Shown: positions 24,844-33,544 of the stretch, one piece after another
Numbering within the stretch: the first letter of the stretch is position 1
How the letters are laid out: every line of letters starts with the position of its first letter
Assembly (NCBI GenBank): GCA_016218575.1
Contig: JACRDN010000011.1
Coordinates: 76,209-127,203, forward strand
DNA from: Elusimicrobiota bacterium
GTDB lineage: Bacteria; Elusimicrobiota; Elusimicrobia; UBA1565; UBA9628
Length of the DNA: 50,995 nucleotides
Direction of reading: 5' to 3'
Made by a program: the position numbers and the translations under genes
The notes under the pieces: model-generated
The model's database searches: none
Seen by the model: the letters and a program-made list of their open reading frames with translations, nothing else
Told to the model about the DNA's origin: nothing

Positions 24844-26186
24844 GGCTTGTAGAGCTCGAGGGCCGGAAGATCGACGTTGGGCCGGTCCCGCGTGACGCGG
24901 ACATCCCCCTTGTGCCCGCGCAGGCGCAAGCCCCGGGAATCCTTGGCGGAAAGGCTCAAGGCCAGGTAATAGTCGCCGGGAGGCAGGCCCTTGAACTCGA
25001 ATTTCCCTTGGGAATCCACGTCCACGGAGTCCACGAGGTCCTCGGGCGCCAAGGAGTAGGACCGGCGCGCGGAAAAGTACCTCCGGGCGAAAAGCGCTGC
25101 GCGCACGGGCCCCTTCCATCGCACGCGGCCCAAGATAGCCCCGGGCCGGAATTTATCCTGGCCCCGGAGCAGGGAGAAAAGGCCGGCGGGAATGCCAGAG
25201 CCGGCTTTCTTCTCCCAGCGCGACGCCCGCTCGAAGTCCCCTTGGCGCCAGTAGGCCTTGGCGAGCTCCGCGCAGGCCGCGGGACCGAAGTGAAAACGCT
25301 CCTCGTCCGCCAGGTTTCCCAGCATCCGCGCGGCGCGGGAGCCAGCTGGAGCGGCCTGCAGGGAGCCTAGAAGGAGGACCCGGGCCACGGGATCTCCGCG
25401 AAGATGCCCCTCCCAAAGCGCCCGGCGCAGGCCCTCGGCGTCCAGTCGGCGAGCGTAGGCATCATAAAGGAACCGCAGGGCCATCCTAGTGTAGCCGGTG
25501 GAGCGCCCAGCGCAATAAGCCTCCACCCCCCGCAAGGTCCCAAGGCTCGAGAGGGCCCCGGAGCGGGTCCAATACTCTGGAACCCCGCCGTTCTCTCCCA
25601 GGACCAGAACGGTCCGCTCCTCGGCCTCTGGGAAAATCCCGGCGGCTTCGGCCAAATTGCGCCGTCCCAGATCGTAGCGCAGACGCCCCGCGGAAAACAG
25701 GGCCAGCGCGAACCCGACCAAGGCTGCGCTCCAGACCCAGGCCTGGCCGCCGCCCGACAGCGCGCCCAAGGAAAGAAAGACAACCAGGAAATATAGGACG
25801 AAGACGGCAAGGGGCTCGAGGAGGCTCAGGCTTTCGGGCATGAACCAGACGTTCTGGATCACGTCCAGGCCCAAACGAACGATGAAAAAATCAAAGACCG
25901 CCAAGGCCGCGGCGAAAATCAAGGTTCGCGGCTTTGCGAACCATCGCGCCAGGGCCGCAAAAACCGCGGCCGCGATAAGGAGAATCGCTCCCCATTGGGA
26001 AACCCTCCGCGCGGCCGGAGCCTGGAAAAGCTCGACGGCACTCTCAAAGAGCCGGAAGCCCGGCCCGCGGGGCAGGATGAAATCGAGTGAGCGAGGCAGC
26101 CGCTCGATGAATGCCTGGACGGCCAGGCCAGAGGCAATGGCCGCCGACAAGAGGCATTCCCGGGACAGGACGCCTCTGCCCATCAC
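24840..26186 (-). CDS. membrane protein with carboxypeptidase-regulatory-like tail
   Basis: A 448-residue protein of no family I recognise. It has five or six TMs in the first 200 residues, with a periplasmic loop between the first two. A soluble region follows with helical repeat-like features (SRAARMLGNLADEERFHFG; AKAYWRQGDFERASRWEKK) that look like TPR. A beta-sandwich of the carboxypeptidase-regulatory type closes the protein (DSQGKFEFKGLPPGDYYLAL, near residue 405). It is coupled by ATGA to the methyltransferase upstream. It may sit in the envelope as an assembly or sensing protein (inference). Confidence 0.65.
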   Translation of the reverse strand: MMGRGVLSRECLLSAAIASGLAVQAFIERLPRSLDFILPRGPGFRLFESAVELFQAPAARRVSQWGAILLIAAAVFAALARWFAKPRTLIFAAALAVFDFFIVRLGLDVIQNVWFMPESLSLLEPLAVFVLYFLVVFLSLGALSGGGQAWVWSAALVGFALALFSAGRLRYDLGRRNLAEAAGIFPEAEERTVLVLGENGGVPEYWTRSGALSSLGTLRGVEAYCAGRSTGYTRMALRFLYDAYARRLDAEGLRRALWEGHLRGDPVARVLLLGSLQAAPAGSRAARMLGNLADEERFHFGPAACAELAKAYWRQGDFERASRWEKKAGSGIPAGLFSLLRGQDKFRPGAILGRVRWKGPVRAALFARRYFSARRSYSLAPEDLVDSVDVDSQGKFEFKGLPPGDYYLALSLSAKDSRGLRLRGHKGDVRVTRDRPNVDLPALELYKP

Positions 26187-26866
26187 GGCCGCCCTTTACG
26201 ACGACCCTTGATCCGGATAGCCGTGGGCGGACCCTCGGCCCGCCTGGCTCGCCTCTTTTCATGGGTCTTCCCGGCCAAGACGATAAGCCTGGGGCTGTCC
26301 ATGGAATAAGCCTCGCCCCCGAATCCTCCCCAGGACTTCAGATAGGCAAGCCCCGACTCCTCCAGGAGCCGCTTGGCTTCGGTCAAGCAATAGACGCGCT
26401 GGGAACCGTTCAATCGGCCGGTCTCGAAGTCAAAAAAATCCCGATGGGAATCGAAATGGCGCATCAGCCACTCTTTGTTGATGAGATCCATCAGGAGTCT
26501 GCCCTCGGGCTTGAGGCCTCTTCGCGCCGCGCGCAAGGTCGCCTCGGCCTCGCGTTCGCCCGCCAAGCGGCCGAAAGACGGCTGGAACACGACCACTGCG
26601 TCGAATTCCTCCCGGTAGGAGATCTGGCGGGCGTCGCCGTGGATGAAGTGGGCGTTGAGCCGCTCCTCCCGGGCCAGGCGGCGGGCCTCGGTCGGAGGGT
26701 CCTCGAAGAGATCTAGCCCCAGCACCCGGTACCCGCGCCGAGCCAGCTCTAGCGTCCTGCGGCCGCTGCCGCAGGCCAAATCGAGGATCCGGGCCCGGGG
26801 CTCCAGGCCCAAGATTCGCTCCACCCCGTCTATCTGCGCCTGGATCTGGCCGGGCTTACGAGTCAT
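26183..26866 (-). CDS. class I SAM-dependent methyltransferase
   Basis: A 227-residue methyltransferase. Motif I is ILDLACGSGRRTLEL (about residues 27-41), motif II is VLGLDLFED, and HGDARQI is the post-II acidic region. The last 25 residues are strongly basic (KRRARRAEG, then IKGRRKGRP). The gene is coupled to the downstream membrane protein. Its promoter on the minus strand shows an extended -10, TGATAGAAT (26889-26881), 14 bases before the ATG. The substrate is unknown. Confidence 0.82.
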   Translation of the reverse strand: MTRKPGQIQAQIDGVERILGLEPRARILDLACGSGRRTLELARRGYRVLGLDLFEDPPTEARRLAREERLNAHFIHGDARQISYREEFDAVVVFQPSFGRLAGEREAEATLRAARRGLKPEGRLLMDLINKEWLMRHFDSHRDFFDFETGRLNGSQRVYCLTEAKRLLEESGLAYLKSWGGFGGEAYSMDSPRLIVLAGKTHEKRRARRAEGPPTAIRIKGRRKGRP

Positions 26867-26921
26867 GGTCTTCGGGCCCTATTCTATCAAACCCAGCTCC
26901 CAGGCAGGGCGGGCTTTTTTG

Positions 26922-26927
26922 TATCAT
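26922..26927 (+). promoter_or_regulatory. -10 box abutting a start codon
   Basis: TATCAT after TTTTTTG ends five bases before the ATG at 26933, so the message of the nitrilase-family gene should be leaderless. No clear -35 is visible. Confidence 0.4.
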
Positions 26928-26932
26928 GCCTC

Positions 26933-27706
26933 ATGTTTCGCATCGGCGTCGTCCAGAACAACCCCAAGCTCCTCAAGCCCAAGGAAAACGTCGCCTCCTG
27001 CCTGGCCCTGATGGGCCGGCTCGAGGCCGATCTCTGGGTTCTGCCGGAGCTGTTCCACTCGGGCTACAATTTCAAGACGAAGAAGGAAGCCGCCCGCTGC
27101 GCCGAGAGCGCCGAGTCGGGGGCCCTGGTTTGGCTCCTCAAGGCCTGGACCGCCTCCAGAAACTGCGCGGTGATCGCGGGCATGGCAGAGAAAGCAGGCG
27201 CGCGCCTCTACAACTCCGCGGTGCTGGTCGAGGGACCCCGCGCGAAGGTCTATCGCAAAACCCATCTTTTCGGAAACGAGAAAAAATTCTTTTCCCCCGG
27301 AGACACCGGCTTTTGGGTGAGCCCCGTCAAGGGGGTGCCCGTGGGAGTCATGATTTGCTTTGATTGGTTCTTCCCGGAGAGCTGCCGGACCTTGGCCCTG
27401 AAGGGCGCCCAAATCGTGGCGCATTGCGCCAACCTGGTCCTCCCCTGGGGGCCGGAAGCCCTGAAGATCCGAAGCCTCGAGAACAGGGTTTTCACGGCTC
27501 TGGCCACGCGCGTGGGAACGGAGCGGGGCCTGCGCTTCATCGGGCAGTCGCAGGTGACGGCCCCGAACGGGGACGTCCTGCGCCGCCTGGGACCGGAGGA
27601 GGAAAAAGCCTTCGTCCTCGAAATAGATCCTTGGACGGCCAAGGACAAGAAGGTCCATCCGGCCAACGACCTGTTCAAGGACCGGCGGCCCCGGTATTAC
27701 CGGTAA
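26933..27706 (+). CDS. carbon-nitrogen hydrolase (nitrilase superfamily)
   Basis: A 257-residue C-N hydrolase with the complete triad E39 (LPELF), K109 (YRKTHLF) and C142 (MICFDWFFPE). Family members hydrolyse amides, ureas or nitriles. The closest layout is the small cytosolic omega-amidase/NIT-type group, but I cannot fix the substrate. It begins directly behind a -10 box and ends one base before the thioesterase start, so the two are probably one operon with the trehalose genes behind. Confidence 0.9.
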   Translation: MFRIGVVQNNPKLLKPKENVASCLALMGRLEADLWVLPELFHSGYNFKTKKEAARCAESAESGALVWLLKAWTASRNCAVIAGMAEKAGARLYNSAVLVEGPRAKVYRKTHLFGNEKKFFSPGDTGFWVSPVKGVPVGVMICFDWFFPESCRTLALKGAQIVAHCANLVLPWGPEALKIRSLENRVFTALATRVGTERGLRFIGQSQVTAPNGDVLRRLGPEEEKAFVLEIDPWTAKDKKVHPANDLFKDRRPRYYR

Positions 27707-27707
27707 C

Positions 27708-28172
27708 ATGGAAGAGATGAAACCCAAGCCCGTGCGCGCCTCCCTGACGCAGCTCTCCGACCTCATGTACCCGCCGGACGCGAACATCCACGGCACGGTC
27801 TTCGGCGGAATCATCCTTCAGATGGTGGACAAGGCCGCGGCGGTCTGCGCCATGCGGCACGCCTCCCAACCCTGCGTCACCGTGGCCATGGACCGCGTGG
27901 AATTCCTCGTCCCCATCCATGTGGGAGACCTCGTCATCGTGGAGGCGCAGATCAACTACGCGGGCCGCTCCTCCATGGAAATCGGGGTCGAGGTTTACGC
28001 GGAAAACCTCACCCAAGGCACCCGCCGCCACACCAACTCGTGCCTGGTGACCATGGTGGCCGTGGACAAAAACGGCAAGCCGGCGTCGGTGCCCGGTCTG
28101 ATCCTGGAAGGCCCCGACGAGAAATCCCGCCACAAGGCGGCCGAAGCCAGGCGCCGCGGAATAAGGAAGTAG
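27708..28172 (+). CDS. acyl-CoA thioesterase (hotdog fold, YciA-like)
   Basis: A 154-residue hotdog-fold thioesterase. The catalytic helix region NIHGTVFGGIILQMVDKAAA has the Asn-x-x-Gly and Asp positions of the YciA/acyl-CoA hydrolase group. The strand DRVEFLVPIHVGDLVIVEA follows. It hydrolyses acyl-CoA to free CoA and fatty acid. It lies between a nitrilase-type gene and OtsB with very short gaps (1 and 8 bases). Confidence 0.88.
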   Translation: MEEMKPKPVRASLTQLSDLMYPPDANIHGTVFGGIILQMVDKAAAVCAMRHASQPCVTVAMDRVEFLVPIHVGDLVIVEAQINYAGRSSMEIGVEVYAENLTQGTRRHTNSCLVTMVAVDKNGKPASVPGLILEGPDEKSRHKAAEARRRGIRK

Positions 28173-28180
28173 GCTCCGCG

Positions 28181-29026
28181 GTGCCAGGCTGGAAACGGCT
28201 GCGAGAGCGACTGCGAGATCCCCGCTTCAAAGGCCGCCCTCTCCTCCTGGGCCTGGACTTCGACGGCACTTTGGCGGCCCTGGCGCCCAGGCCCGAGAGG
28301 GCCAGCCTCCAAGACTCGACCAAGAGCCTGCTCGTCGAGCTTTCCCGGCGCCGGTGGATCAAGATCGCGGTCCTGAGCGGCAGGACCTTGCCCGATCTCA
28401 AGTCGAAGGTGGGACTCAAGAGAGCTTTCTACGCCGGCAACCACGGGCTCGAGATCATGGGCCCGGGCAAGCCTTGGGTCCATCCCCGCGCCGCGCGATT
28501 TAAGCGAGCCCTCTCGCGGGCCGCGGCGGATCTGAGGCCCCTTTTGGAGCGCTTCCCAGGCGCCTGGCTTGAAAACAAAGGCCTGGGCCTCGCGGTCCAC
28601 TACCGCGCCATGCCCGCGAACCTCCACGGGGCCTTGGAGGCCGCCCTGCGGCGGCTTCTCGTCCCCATGCGCCGGGAGCTGCGCTTGGCCCCAGGCAAGA
28701 AAGTCTGGGAAGCCAAGCCACGCGCGGCCTGGAACAAGGGCCTGGCCCTTGAGCTCATCAAAAGCCGGCTTCCCGGCTCGTGGAACTTGATGTTCATAGG
28801 CGACGACGACACGGACGAGGAGGGCTTCGCGGCCCTCGGGAAAAAAGCCTTAACGGTGCGCCTGGGACGTGCTAAAATAACATCAGCGGAGTTCGTTCTC
28901 AGAGACAGGCGCTACGTGGAGCTTCTTCTTCACGCCGTGCTGGAGACATTCCATGACTCTACCGCGGGCGAAAACACCGTTCCAGTTCCACGCCAGGCTC
29001 ACCCTCACCGCCATCACCCAGCATAA
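28181..29026 (+). CDS. otsB: trehalose-6-phosphate phosphatase
   Basis: A 281-residue HAD phosphatase of the OtsB type, removing phosphate from trehalose-6-phosphate. HAD motif I LDFDGTLA holds D26 and D28; motif II is LSGRT; NHGLEI is the substrate loop; motif IV is GDDDTDEEGF. The start is the GTG after the thioesterase stop (VPGWKRLRERL); the frame extending further upstream runs through the thioesterase gene and was rejected. The 3' end overlaps the next gene by 74 bases, an unusually long overlap in different frames. Confidence 0.88.
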   Translation: MPGWKRLRERLRDPRFKGRPLLLGLDFDGTLAALAPRPERASLQDSTKSLLVELSRRRWIKIAVLSGRTLPDLKSKVGLKRAFYAGNHGLEIMGPGKPWVHPRAARFKRALSRAAADLRPLLERFPGAWLENKGLGLAVHYRAMPANLHGALEAALRRLLVPMRRELRLAPGKKVWEAKPRAAWNKGLALELIKSRLPGSWNLMFIGDDDTDEEGFAALGKKALTVRLGRAKITSAEFVLRDRRYVELLLHAVLETFHDSTAGENTVPVPRQAHPHRHHPA

Positions 29027-29627
29027 GGCGGCGAGCCTCGACGAGCTCATCAAGGGCGTGCGGACTCTTCCCGAATCCTTCATCTACACCCATACCCACA
29101 ATTTCCTCCGGCAGCACCAGCACCTGGTCCCTGAGCCTCCGAGCGATTTCGCGGTCTGGGCCAAGCAAGGCCTGCAGGATCCCGAGCTCGCGGAGAGCCT
29201 GGCCGCCATAGACACCGTCTCTTACGCCGAACTCAAGGAGCTCCGAGAGTCCCTTCTCAAGGTCTTGGAAAAGCACTTGAAGAGCCGCGGCCCGGGGAGG
29301 ACGGTCCCGGCCGGTCAGGAATTCCCCTTCCTGCGCTCCATACGATTCTCGCTGCCCACGCCTTATATGGCCTGGGACCTAGCCGAATTCGCCGAGGGCT
29401 TGGGCAAGGCGAGCCCATCGAGCCTCTACCTCCACATCTTCGAGGCGCGGCTCCGGCCGCCCCTGGGAGTCAACGACTTCTCCGCCTGGCTCGAGAGAGA
29501 GCTCGGCGAAAAGGCCTTGAGCCGCAAGATCTCGCGCCTGGATCCCTACAGCCACACTTTGGACGGCCTCAGGCGGACCATCGTCCGCCTGGCCGAGCAG
29601 CGCCTGGAGGAGCTCTCCCATGCCTAG
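28953..29627 (+). CDS. DUF5752-family protein
   Basis: A 224-residue soluble protein of the DUF5752 type, as far as its sequence and its place beside trehalose synthase show. Features include FQFHARLTLTAITQHKAASL at the start, HTHNFLRQHQHL near residue 47 and FEARLRPPLGVNDFSAWLE near residue 165. The role is unknown; an adaptor or regulator for trehalose enzymes is a guess from context. It starts within the end of otsB and its stop overlaps the TreT start by eight bases. Confidence 0.7.
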   Translation: MTLPRAKTPFQFHARLTLTAITQHKAASLDELIKGVRTLPESFIYTHTHNFLRQHQHLVPEPPSDFAVWAKQGLQDPELAESLAAIDTVSYAELKELRESLLKVLEKHLKSRGPGRTVPAGQEFPFLRSIRFSLPTPYMAWDLAEFAEGLGKASPSSLYLHIFEARLRPPLGVNDFSAWLERELGEKALSRKISRLDPYSHTLDGLRRTIVRLAEQRLEELSHA

Positions 29628-30843
29628 GCTCGAGGAATACCGCGGCATCGTCGGCGAAAACGTCCTTCACGAGCTGGAGATTCTCGCCGGCAAGCTCCGA
29701 GGCAAGAGCCTCACTCACGTCAATTCCACCGCGGTCGGAGGCGGGGTCGCTGAAATTCTCAACTGCATGGTGCCGCTCTTCAACGAACTCGGGATCGAGA
29801 CCACCTGGCAGGTGATCAAGGGCGGAGAGGCCTTTTACGCGGCGACCAAGAAATTCCACAACGCCCTGCACGGCTCCCCCGACGGGATGGAGCCCCGCGA
29901 CTACCAGGCCTACGAGGAGACCGTGGACGCCAATCTTCCGGAAATCGCCTGCGGCGCTGATTTCGTGTTCATCCACGACCCCCAGCCGGCGGCGCTGGTC
30001 AAGAAACGCCGGGAGCTCAAGAACCGCTGGCTTTGGCGCTGCCACATAGACCTCTCCCGCCCCGACCCGCAGGTCTGGGAATACCTGCGGCCCTACATCG
30101 AGAAGTACGACGCGGCCGTCTTCTCGGCTCCGCAGTTCGCCCAACGGCTCCCCATCCCGGAGATATTGATCGCCCCGTCCATAGACCCCTTGAGCGACAA
30201 GAACCGGGAGCTCTCCCCCGAGGAGGTGAATCAGATACTGGCGCGCCTCAATATCCCAACGGACAAACCCCTCGTCACGCAGGTCTCTCGCTTTGACCGG
30301 CTCAAGGACCCGCTGGGCGTGATCGAGGCCTTCCGCCTGGCCCGGAGGTCGGTGGAGGCCCGGCTGCTGCTCGTCGGGGGCTCGGCCTCGGACGATCCCG
30401 AGGGGGCCCAGGTCCACCAGGAGGTTTTGGACAAGGCGAAGACCGACGAAGACATCATCGTTCTAGCCCTTCCCCCGACCAGCCACGTCGAGATCAACGC
30501 CATCCAGCGCGCCTCGGCGATCGTGCTTCAAAAGTCCCTGCGCGAGGGCTTCGGGCTCACGGTCTCAGAAGCGCTTTGGAAGGCCAAGCCCGTGATCGCC
30601 GGAAACGTGGGCGGCATACCCCAGCAGATCCTCCACCAGCACTCGGGCATTCTCGTCCATTCCGTTGAGGGAACGGCCTACTGGATCAAGAGGCTCCTGC
30701 AGGAGCCGGCCCTGGCCCAGCGCCTCGGGGAGGCCGGCCGGGAGCACGTGCGCAACAATTTCCTCCTGACCCGCCATTTGAAGGACTACCTCCTTCTCCT
30801 GCTCTTCGCCGAGAACAGCGGGGCCGACATGATACGCCTGTAA
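29620..30843 (+). CDS. treT: trehalose glycosyltransferring synthase
   Basis: A 407-residue retaining GT4 enzyme, TreT, which makes trehalose directly from NDP-glucose and glucose. The N-terminal HVNSTAVGGGVAEIL loop is a TreT hallmark, with HDPQPAALV and WRCHIDLSRPDP following. The C-terminal donor domain carries TQVSRFDRLKDPLGVIEAF and the EX7E motif in REGFGLTVSEALW. It is a single complete copy in the otsB operon. Having TreT beside OtsA and OtsB gives two independent routes to trehalose. Confidence 0.9.
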   Translation: MPRLEEYRGIVGENVLHELEILAGKLRGKSLTHVNSTAVGGGVAEILNCMVPLFNELGIETTWQVIKGGEAFYAATKKFHNALHGSPDGMEPRDYQAYEETVDANLPEIACGADFVFIHDPQPAALVKKRRELKNRWLWRCHIDLSRPDPQVWEYLRPYIEKYDAAVFSAPQFAQRLPIPEILIAPSIDPLSDKNRELSPEEVNQILARLNIPTDKPLVTQVSRFDRLKDPLGVIEAFRLARRSVEARLLLVGGSASDDPEGAQVHQEVLDKAKTDEDIIVLALPPTSHVEINAIQRASAIVLQKSLREGFGLTVSEALWKAKPVIAGNVGGIPQQILHQHSGILVHSVEGTAYWIKRLLQEPALAQRLGEAGREHVRNNFLLTRHLKDYLLLLLFAENSGADMIRL

Positions 30844-30852
30844 GGCCCTGAA

Positions 30853-33102
30853 TTAAGACGTTTTTTGTCCGGCCGAGGCGGGAAGGCGTATCGCGGTCAA
30901 ATCCTCGATGAGGCGCCCAGCCCAAAAATAGACGTTGTATTCCTTGAGGATGCGCCGCATGCTCAACATCCGGCGCGCCCGCTCCTCCGGATCCATCTCC
31001 AGAGCCGTTTTGATCGCTTGGGCCGTGCGCTCTGTGTCGTAGGGGTTGACGACCAAGGCGTCGCGCAGCTCGCGCGCGGCCCCCGTAAAATGGCTCAAGA
31101 TCAGCACGCCCTGCTCATCCTCCCTCGCCGCCACGAACTCCTTTGCCACCAGGTTCATTCCATCGTGGAGCGACGTCACCATGCACAGGTCGGCCGCGCG
31201 ATAGTAGGGGTCTATCTCCTTGTGGCTGTGGTGCTTCTTGAGAAGGACGATGGGCCGGTAGTCCTTGGCGGAAAACCGCCGGTTAATACGCTCGGCCTCC
31301 GCCTCCACATCGGCCTCCAAGTCCTGGTAGCTTTTGATATGGGTGCGGCTGGGCGCCCCTATCTCCACGAAGACGAACTCCCCTTGATAGACGGGATTCT
31401 TTTCGAGGAAGCGCTCGATGGCCCGGAAGCGCTCGATGATCCCCTTGGTGTAGTCCACGCGGTCCACCCCCACTCCCATCCAGCGCGCCTTGACGCCCAG
31501 CCCCTTGAGCAGGGTCTCTTTTCCAGGAGCTGCGCCCCGGGAAGGCACCGGCTCCGGGAGGGCGATGCTGATGGGGAAGGGTTTGACCGTCGTGACATGG
31601 CCCCGCCGATGCACGGCGAAGCGCTCCCATTCGATGCGGCACTCCAGGGCCCGGTCCACGGTCTCGAGGAAGTTGTTGCAATGGTACTGGATGTGGAACC
31701 CCACCAAATCCGCTCCCAGCATCCCATCCAGGATCTCCCTCTGCCAAGGGCATATCCCGAAAGCCTCGGGGTTCGGCCAGGGAATGTGCCAAAAAATGGC
31801 CACCCTGGCGTCCGGCCGGGCTTCCTTAATGAGGCGCGGCAAAAGCGCAAAATGATAGTCCTGGATCAGGACGCAGGGCTCTTGGATAGGGTCCAATTCC
31901 TCGAGCAGGGCGTCAGCGAACTTTCGGTTGACGTCCTGGTACTGCTTCCAATCCTCGGACCTGAAAATGGGCCTGGTGTGCGCGATATGGCAGAGCGGCC
32001 AAAGCCCCTCGTTGGAGAAGCCGTAATAATAGCCCTCCTCCTCCTCCTTGCTGAGCCACACGCGCTTCAAGGTGTACTTGGGCTCGTCCGGAGGCACCCG
32101 GACCCGGCCGCGCTCGTCCGCGGTCTCGCGGTCGGCGTCGCCTGCGCCCTGGCCGACCCAGGTGCCGCCGCAGGCCAGGAGGACGGGCTCGACCCCGGTC
32201 ACCAGGCCGCTGGCCGGGGTCACCACCTCCAAGCGCTTGCCCCGGCGCTCGTGCATGTATGGCTCGCGGTTGGCCACGACGAAAAGCGGGCGACCCTCGA
32301 GTTTGGCCCGGACATGCTCCTTCAAGCGCTCGGCCGTCCAAACGGATTGGACCTCCTGCCTCAGACGCGCCTCCTCTTCCGCCGCGGCGCGAGCCGCGGT
32401 CAGGCTTTGCGCCAAGTGGACGGCCTCCTTGGCCACGGGCTCCAGAAGCCCCGCCGGAGGGCTGAGGTCCCGCGGGGCTTGGCCGGTGCGCACCTGCTTC
32501 ATCCACTCCGCCAAATGATCTATGGGGGCCATGATATTCCAACGAATCACCCACAAGCTCACGAGGAGTATGACGAGGGCGTGAAAAAGCAATCTGAAGA
32601 AATTGTGCCTCCAGAGCAGCCGTATCTGGCTTTGGATGTAGGAGGTGTCGTGGATCAGGAGGAGGGAGCCCGCCGGGCCCCGCTCCGCCGCGAGAGGATA
32701 GACGAAAACCATCTCCTCGCCCCAGAAGCCCCTCCGGCTCACAGGAGGAGGCGGAGACTCCAGGCCCGCCGCGCGCTTAAGGAGGGACTCGAGGCTCTTC
32801 AAGCGCCTCTCCGTCCCCGCAGTGGCGGCCACGGTCCGGGCCTGGGCGTCGAATATCCCGGCCCCCAGGAGCCGCTCGCGCGCGGCGTTGCGGCGAAGGA
32901 CGCGGAGCATCTCCTTGGCGTCGGTTTGGATCAAGGCCGGCTCCAGGGACTCCTTGAGGCTCTCGGCCAGGGCCGCGCTCCTGCGCTGGAGCTCGGATCG
33001 GAGTTCCTTGGTTTCCTGCCTGGCCTGGAAATAAGTCGATAGCGCGGCGACCAAGGCCGCGGATAAGGACATGGACAGCACCAAGCGCGACGTGATCTTC
33101 AT
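30853..33102 (-). CDS. otsA: trehalose-6-phosphate synthase fused to a membrane sensor/HAMP module
   Basis: A 749-residue fusion. Residues 7-25 form TM1, 26-168 a periplasmic sensor-like domain, 169-187 TM2, about 188-240 a HAMP-like linker and coiled coil, and from 272 on a full GT20 OtsA domain. GT20 features are [35 protein letters not shown], the HIPWPNPE substrate motif, [10 protein letters not shown] and [13 protein letters not shown]. Free OtsA is normally soluble, at about 470 residues. This arrangement would place trehalose synthesis under a periplasmic signal (inference). I start at [10 protein letters not shown], since an upstream in-frame ATG adds 21 polar residues. It converges on treT with nine bases between. 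Confidence 0.85.
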   Translation of the reverse strand: MKITSRLVLSMSLSAALVAALSTYFQARQETKELRSELQRRSAALAESLKESLEPALIQTDAKEMLRVLRRNAARERLLGAGIFDAQARTVAATAGTERRLKSLESLLKRAAGLESPPPPVSRRGFWGEEMVFVYPLAAERGPAGSLLLIHDTSYIQSQIRLLWRHNFFRLLFHALVILLVSLWVIRWNIMAPIDHLAEWMKQVRTGQAPRDLSPPAGLLEPVAKEAVHLAQSLTAARAAAEEEARLRQEVQSVWTAERLKEHVRAKLEGRPLFVVANREPYMHERRGKRLEVVTPASGLVTGVEPVLLACGGTWVGQGAGDADRETADERGRVRVPPDEPKYTLKRVWLSKEEEEGYYYGFSNEGLWPLCHIAHTRPIFRSEDWKQYQDVNRKFADALLEELDPIQEPCVLIQDYHFALLPRLIKEARPDARVAIFWHIPWPNPEAFGICPWQREILDGMLGADLVGFHIQYHCNNFLETVDRALECRIEWERFAVHRRGHVTTVKPFPISIALPEPVPSRGAAPGKETLLKGLGVKARWMGVGVDRVDYTKGIIERFRAIERFLEKNPVYQGEFVFVEIGAPSRTHIKSYQDLEADVEAEAERINRRFSAKDYRPIVLLKKHHSHKEIDPYYRAADLCMVTSLHDGMNLVAKEFVAAREDEQGVLILSHFTGAARELRDALVVNPYDTERTAQAIKTALEMDPEERARRMLSMRRILKEYNVYFWAGRLIEDLTAIRLPASAGQKTS

Positions 33103-33159
33103 GTTTGCCGCCAAGGAAGTATACCCAATTTCAGGCCCGGGGTTGTTTCCGGCCGCGAC

Positions 33160-33187
33160 TTGCAATCGAAATCATTCTTGCTATAAT
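33160..33187 (+). promoter_or_regulatory. cold-shock gene promoter
   Basis: TTGCAA, 16 bases, TATAAT with an upstream TGC (extended -10). The transcript start is expected near 33194, giving a leader of about 58 bases that contains the hairpin listed next. Confidence 0.7.
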
Positions 33188-33206
33188 ACGCCTGGCCTTC
33201 GGGCTG

Positions 33207-33220
33207 CCCGCTTCGGCGGG
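33207..33220 (+). promoter_or_regulatory. UUCG tetraloop hairpin in the cold-shock leader
   Basis: CCCGC-TTCG-GCGGG, a perfect five-pair stem with the very stable UUCG loop, lies some 30 bases before the start codon and leaves the GAGGAAG ribosome site free. Confidence 0.6.
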
Positions 33221-33251
33221 AAGTTTAGATCGCAAAGAGGAAGAAAAGCAA

Positions 33252-33458
33252 ATGGCTATCAGAGGCAAAGTGAAGTGGTTCAACGACCAGAAAGGCTACG
33301 GGTTCATCATCCCTGATGACGGCTCCCCCGATGTTTTCGTGCACCATACTTCCATCCAGGGGCAGGGATTTAAGACTCTCGCGGAGAATCAGAGCGTGGA
33401 ATTCGAGCTGCTGAACTCCGACAAAGGCCCCAAGGCCTCCAACGTCAGCAAGATCTAG
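33252..33458 (+). CDS. cold-shock-domain protein
   Basis: A 68-residue single cold-shock (OB-fold) domain that binds single-stranded RNA and DNA. It starts [19 protein letters not shown], with RNP1 (KGYGFI) and RNP2 (VFVHHT) present. Longer in-frame starts lie within the leader and are rejected because the ribosome site GAGGAAG sits ten bases before this ATG. It has its own extended -10 promoter, a structured leader and a strong terminator, so it is monocistronic. Confidence 0.95.
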   Translation: MAIRGKVKWFNDQKGYGFIIPDDGSPDVFVHHTSIQGQGFKTLAENQSVEFELLNSDKGPKASNVSKI

Positions 33459-33479
33459 CTGGAAAAGAGCGCATGGAAT

Positions 33480-33510
33480 GCCCCTCCCGGAAAGCCGGGA
33501 GGGGCTTCTT
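33480..33510 (+). terminator. intrinsic terminator after the cold-shock gene
   Basis: GCCCCTCCCGG, loop AAAG, CCGGGAGGGGC, then TTCTT: an 11-pair GC stem with a short T-rich tail. Confidence 0.85.
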
Positions 33511-33544
33511 GCGGCGAAAAACAACCCCGCTCCTACACCCCTAA

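Noticed and set aside
27696-27705. TTACCGGTAA palindrome, similar to the operator at 21022
   Set aside because: It lies in the 3' end of the nitrilase-family gene, lacks the central GGGATTCCC core, and is short enough to be chance.
30865-33042. A 725-codon open frame on the plus strand opposite otsA
   Set aside because: Composition shadow in a GC-rich genome; the minus strand has complete GT20 motifs.
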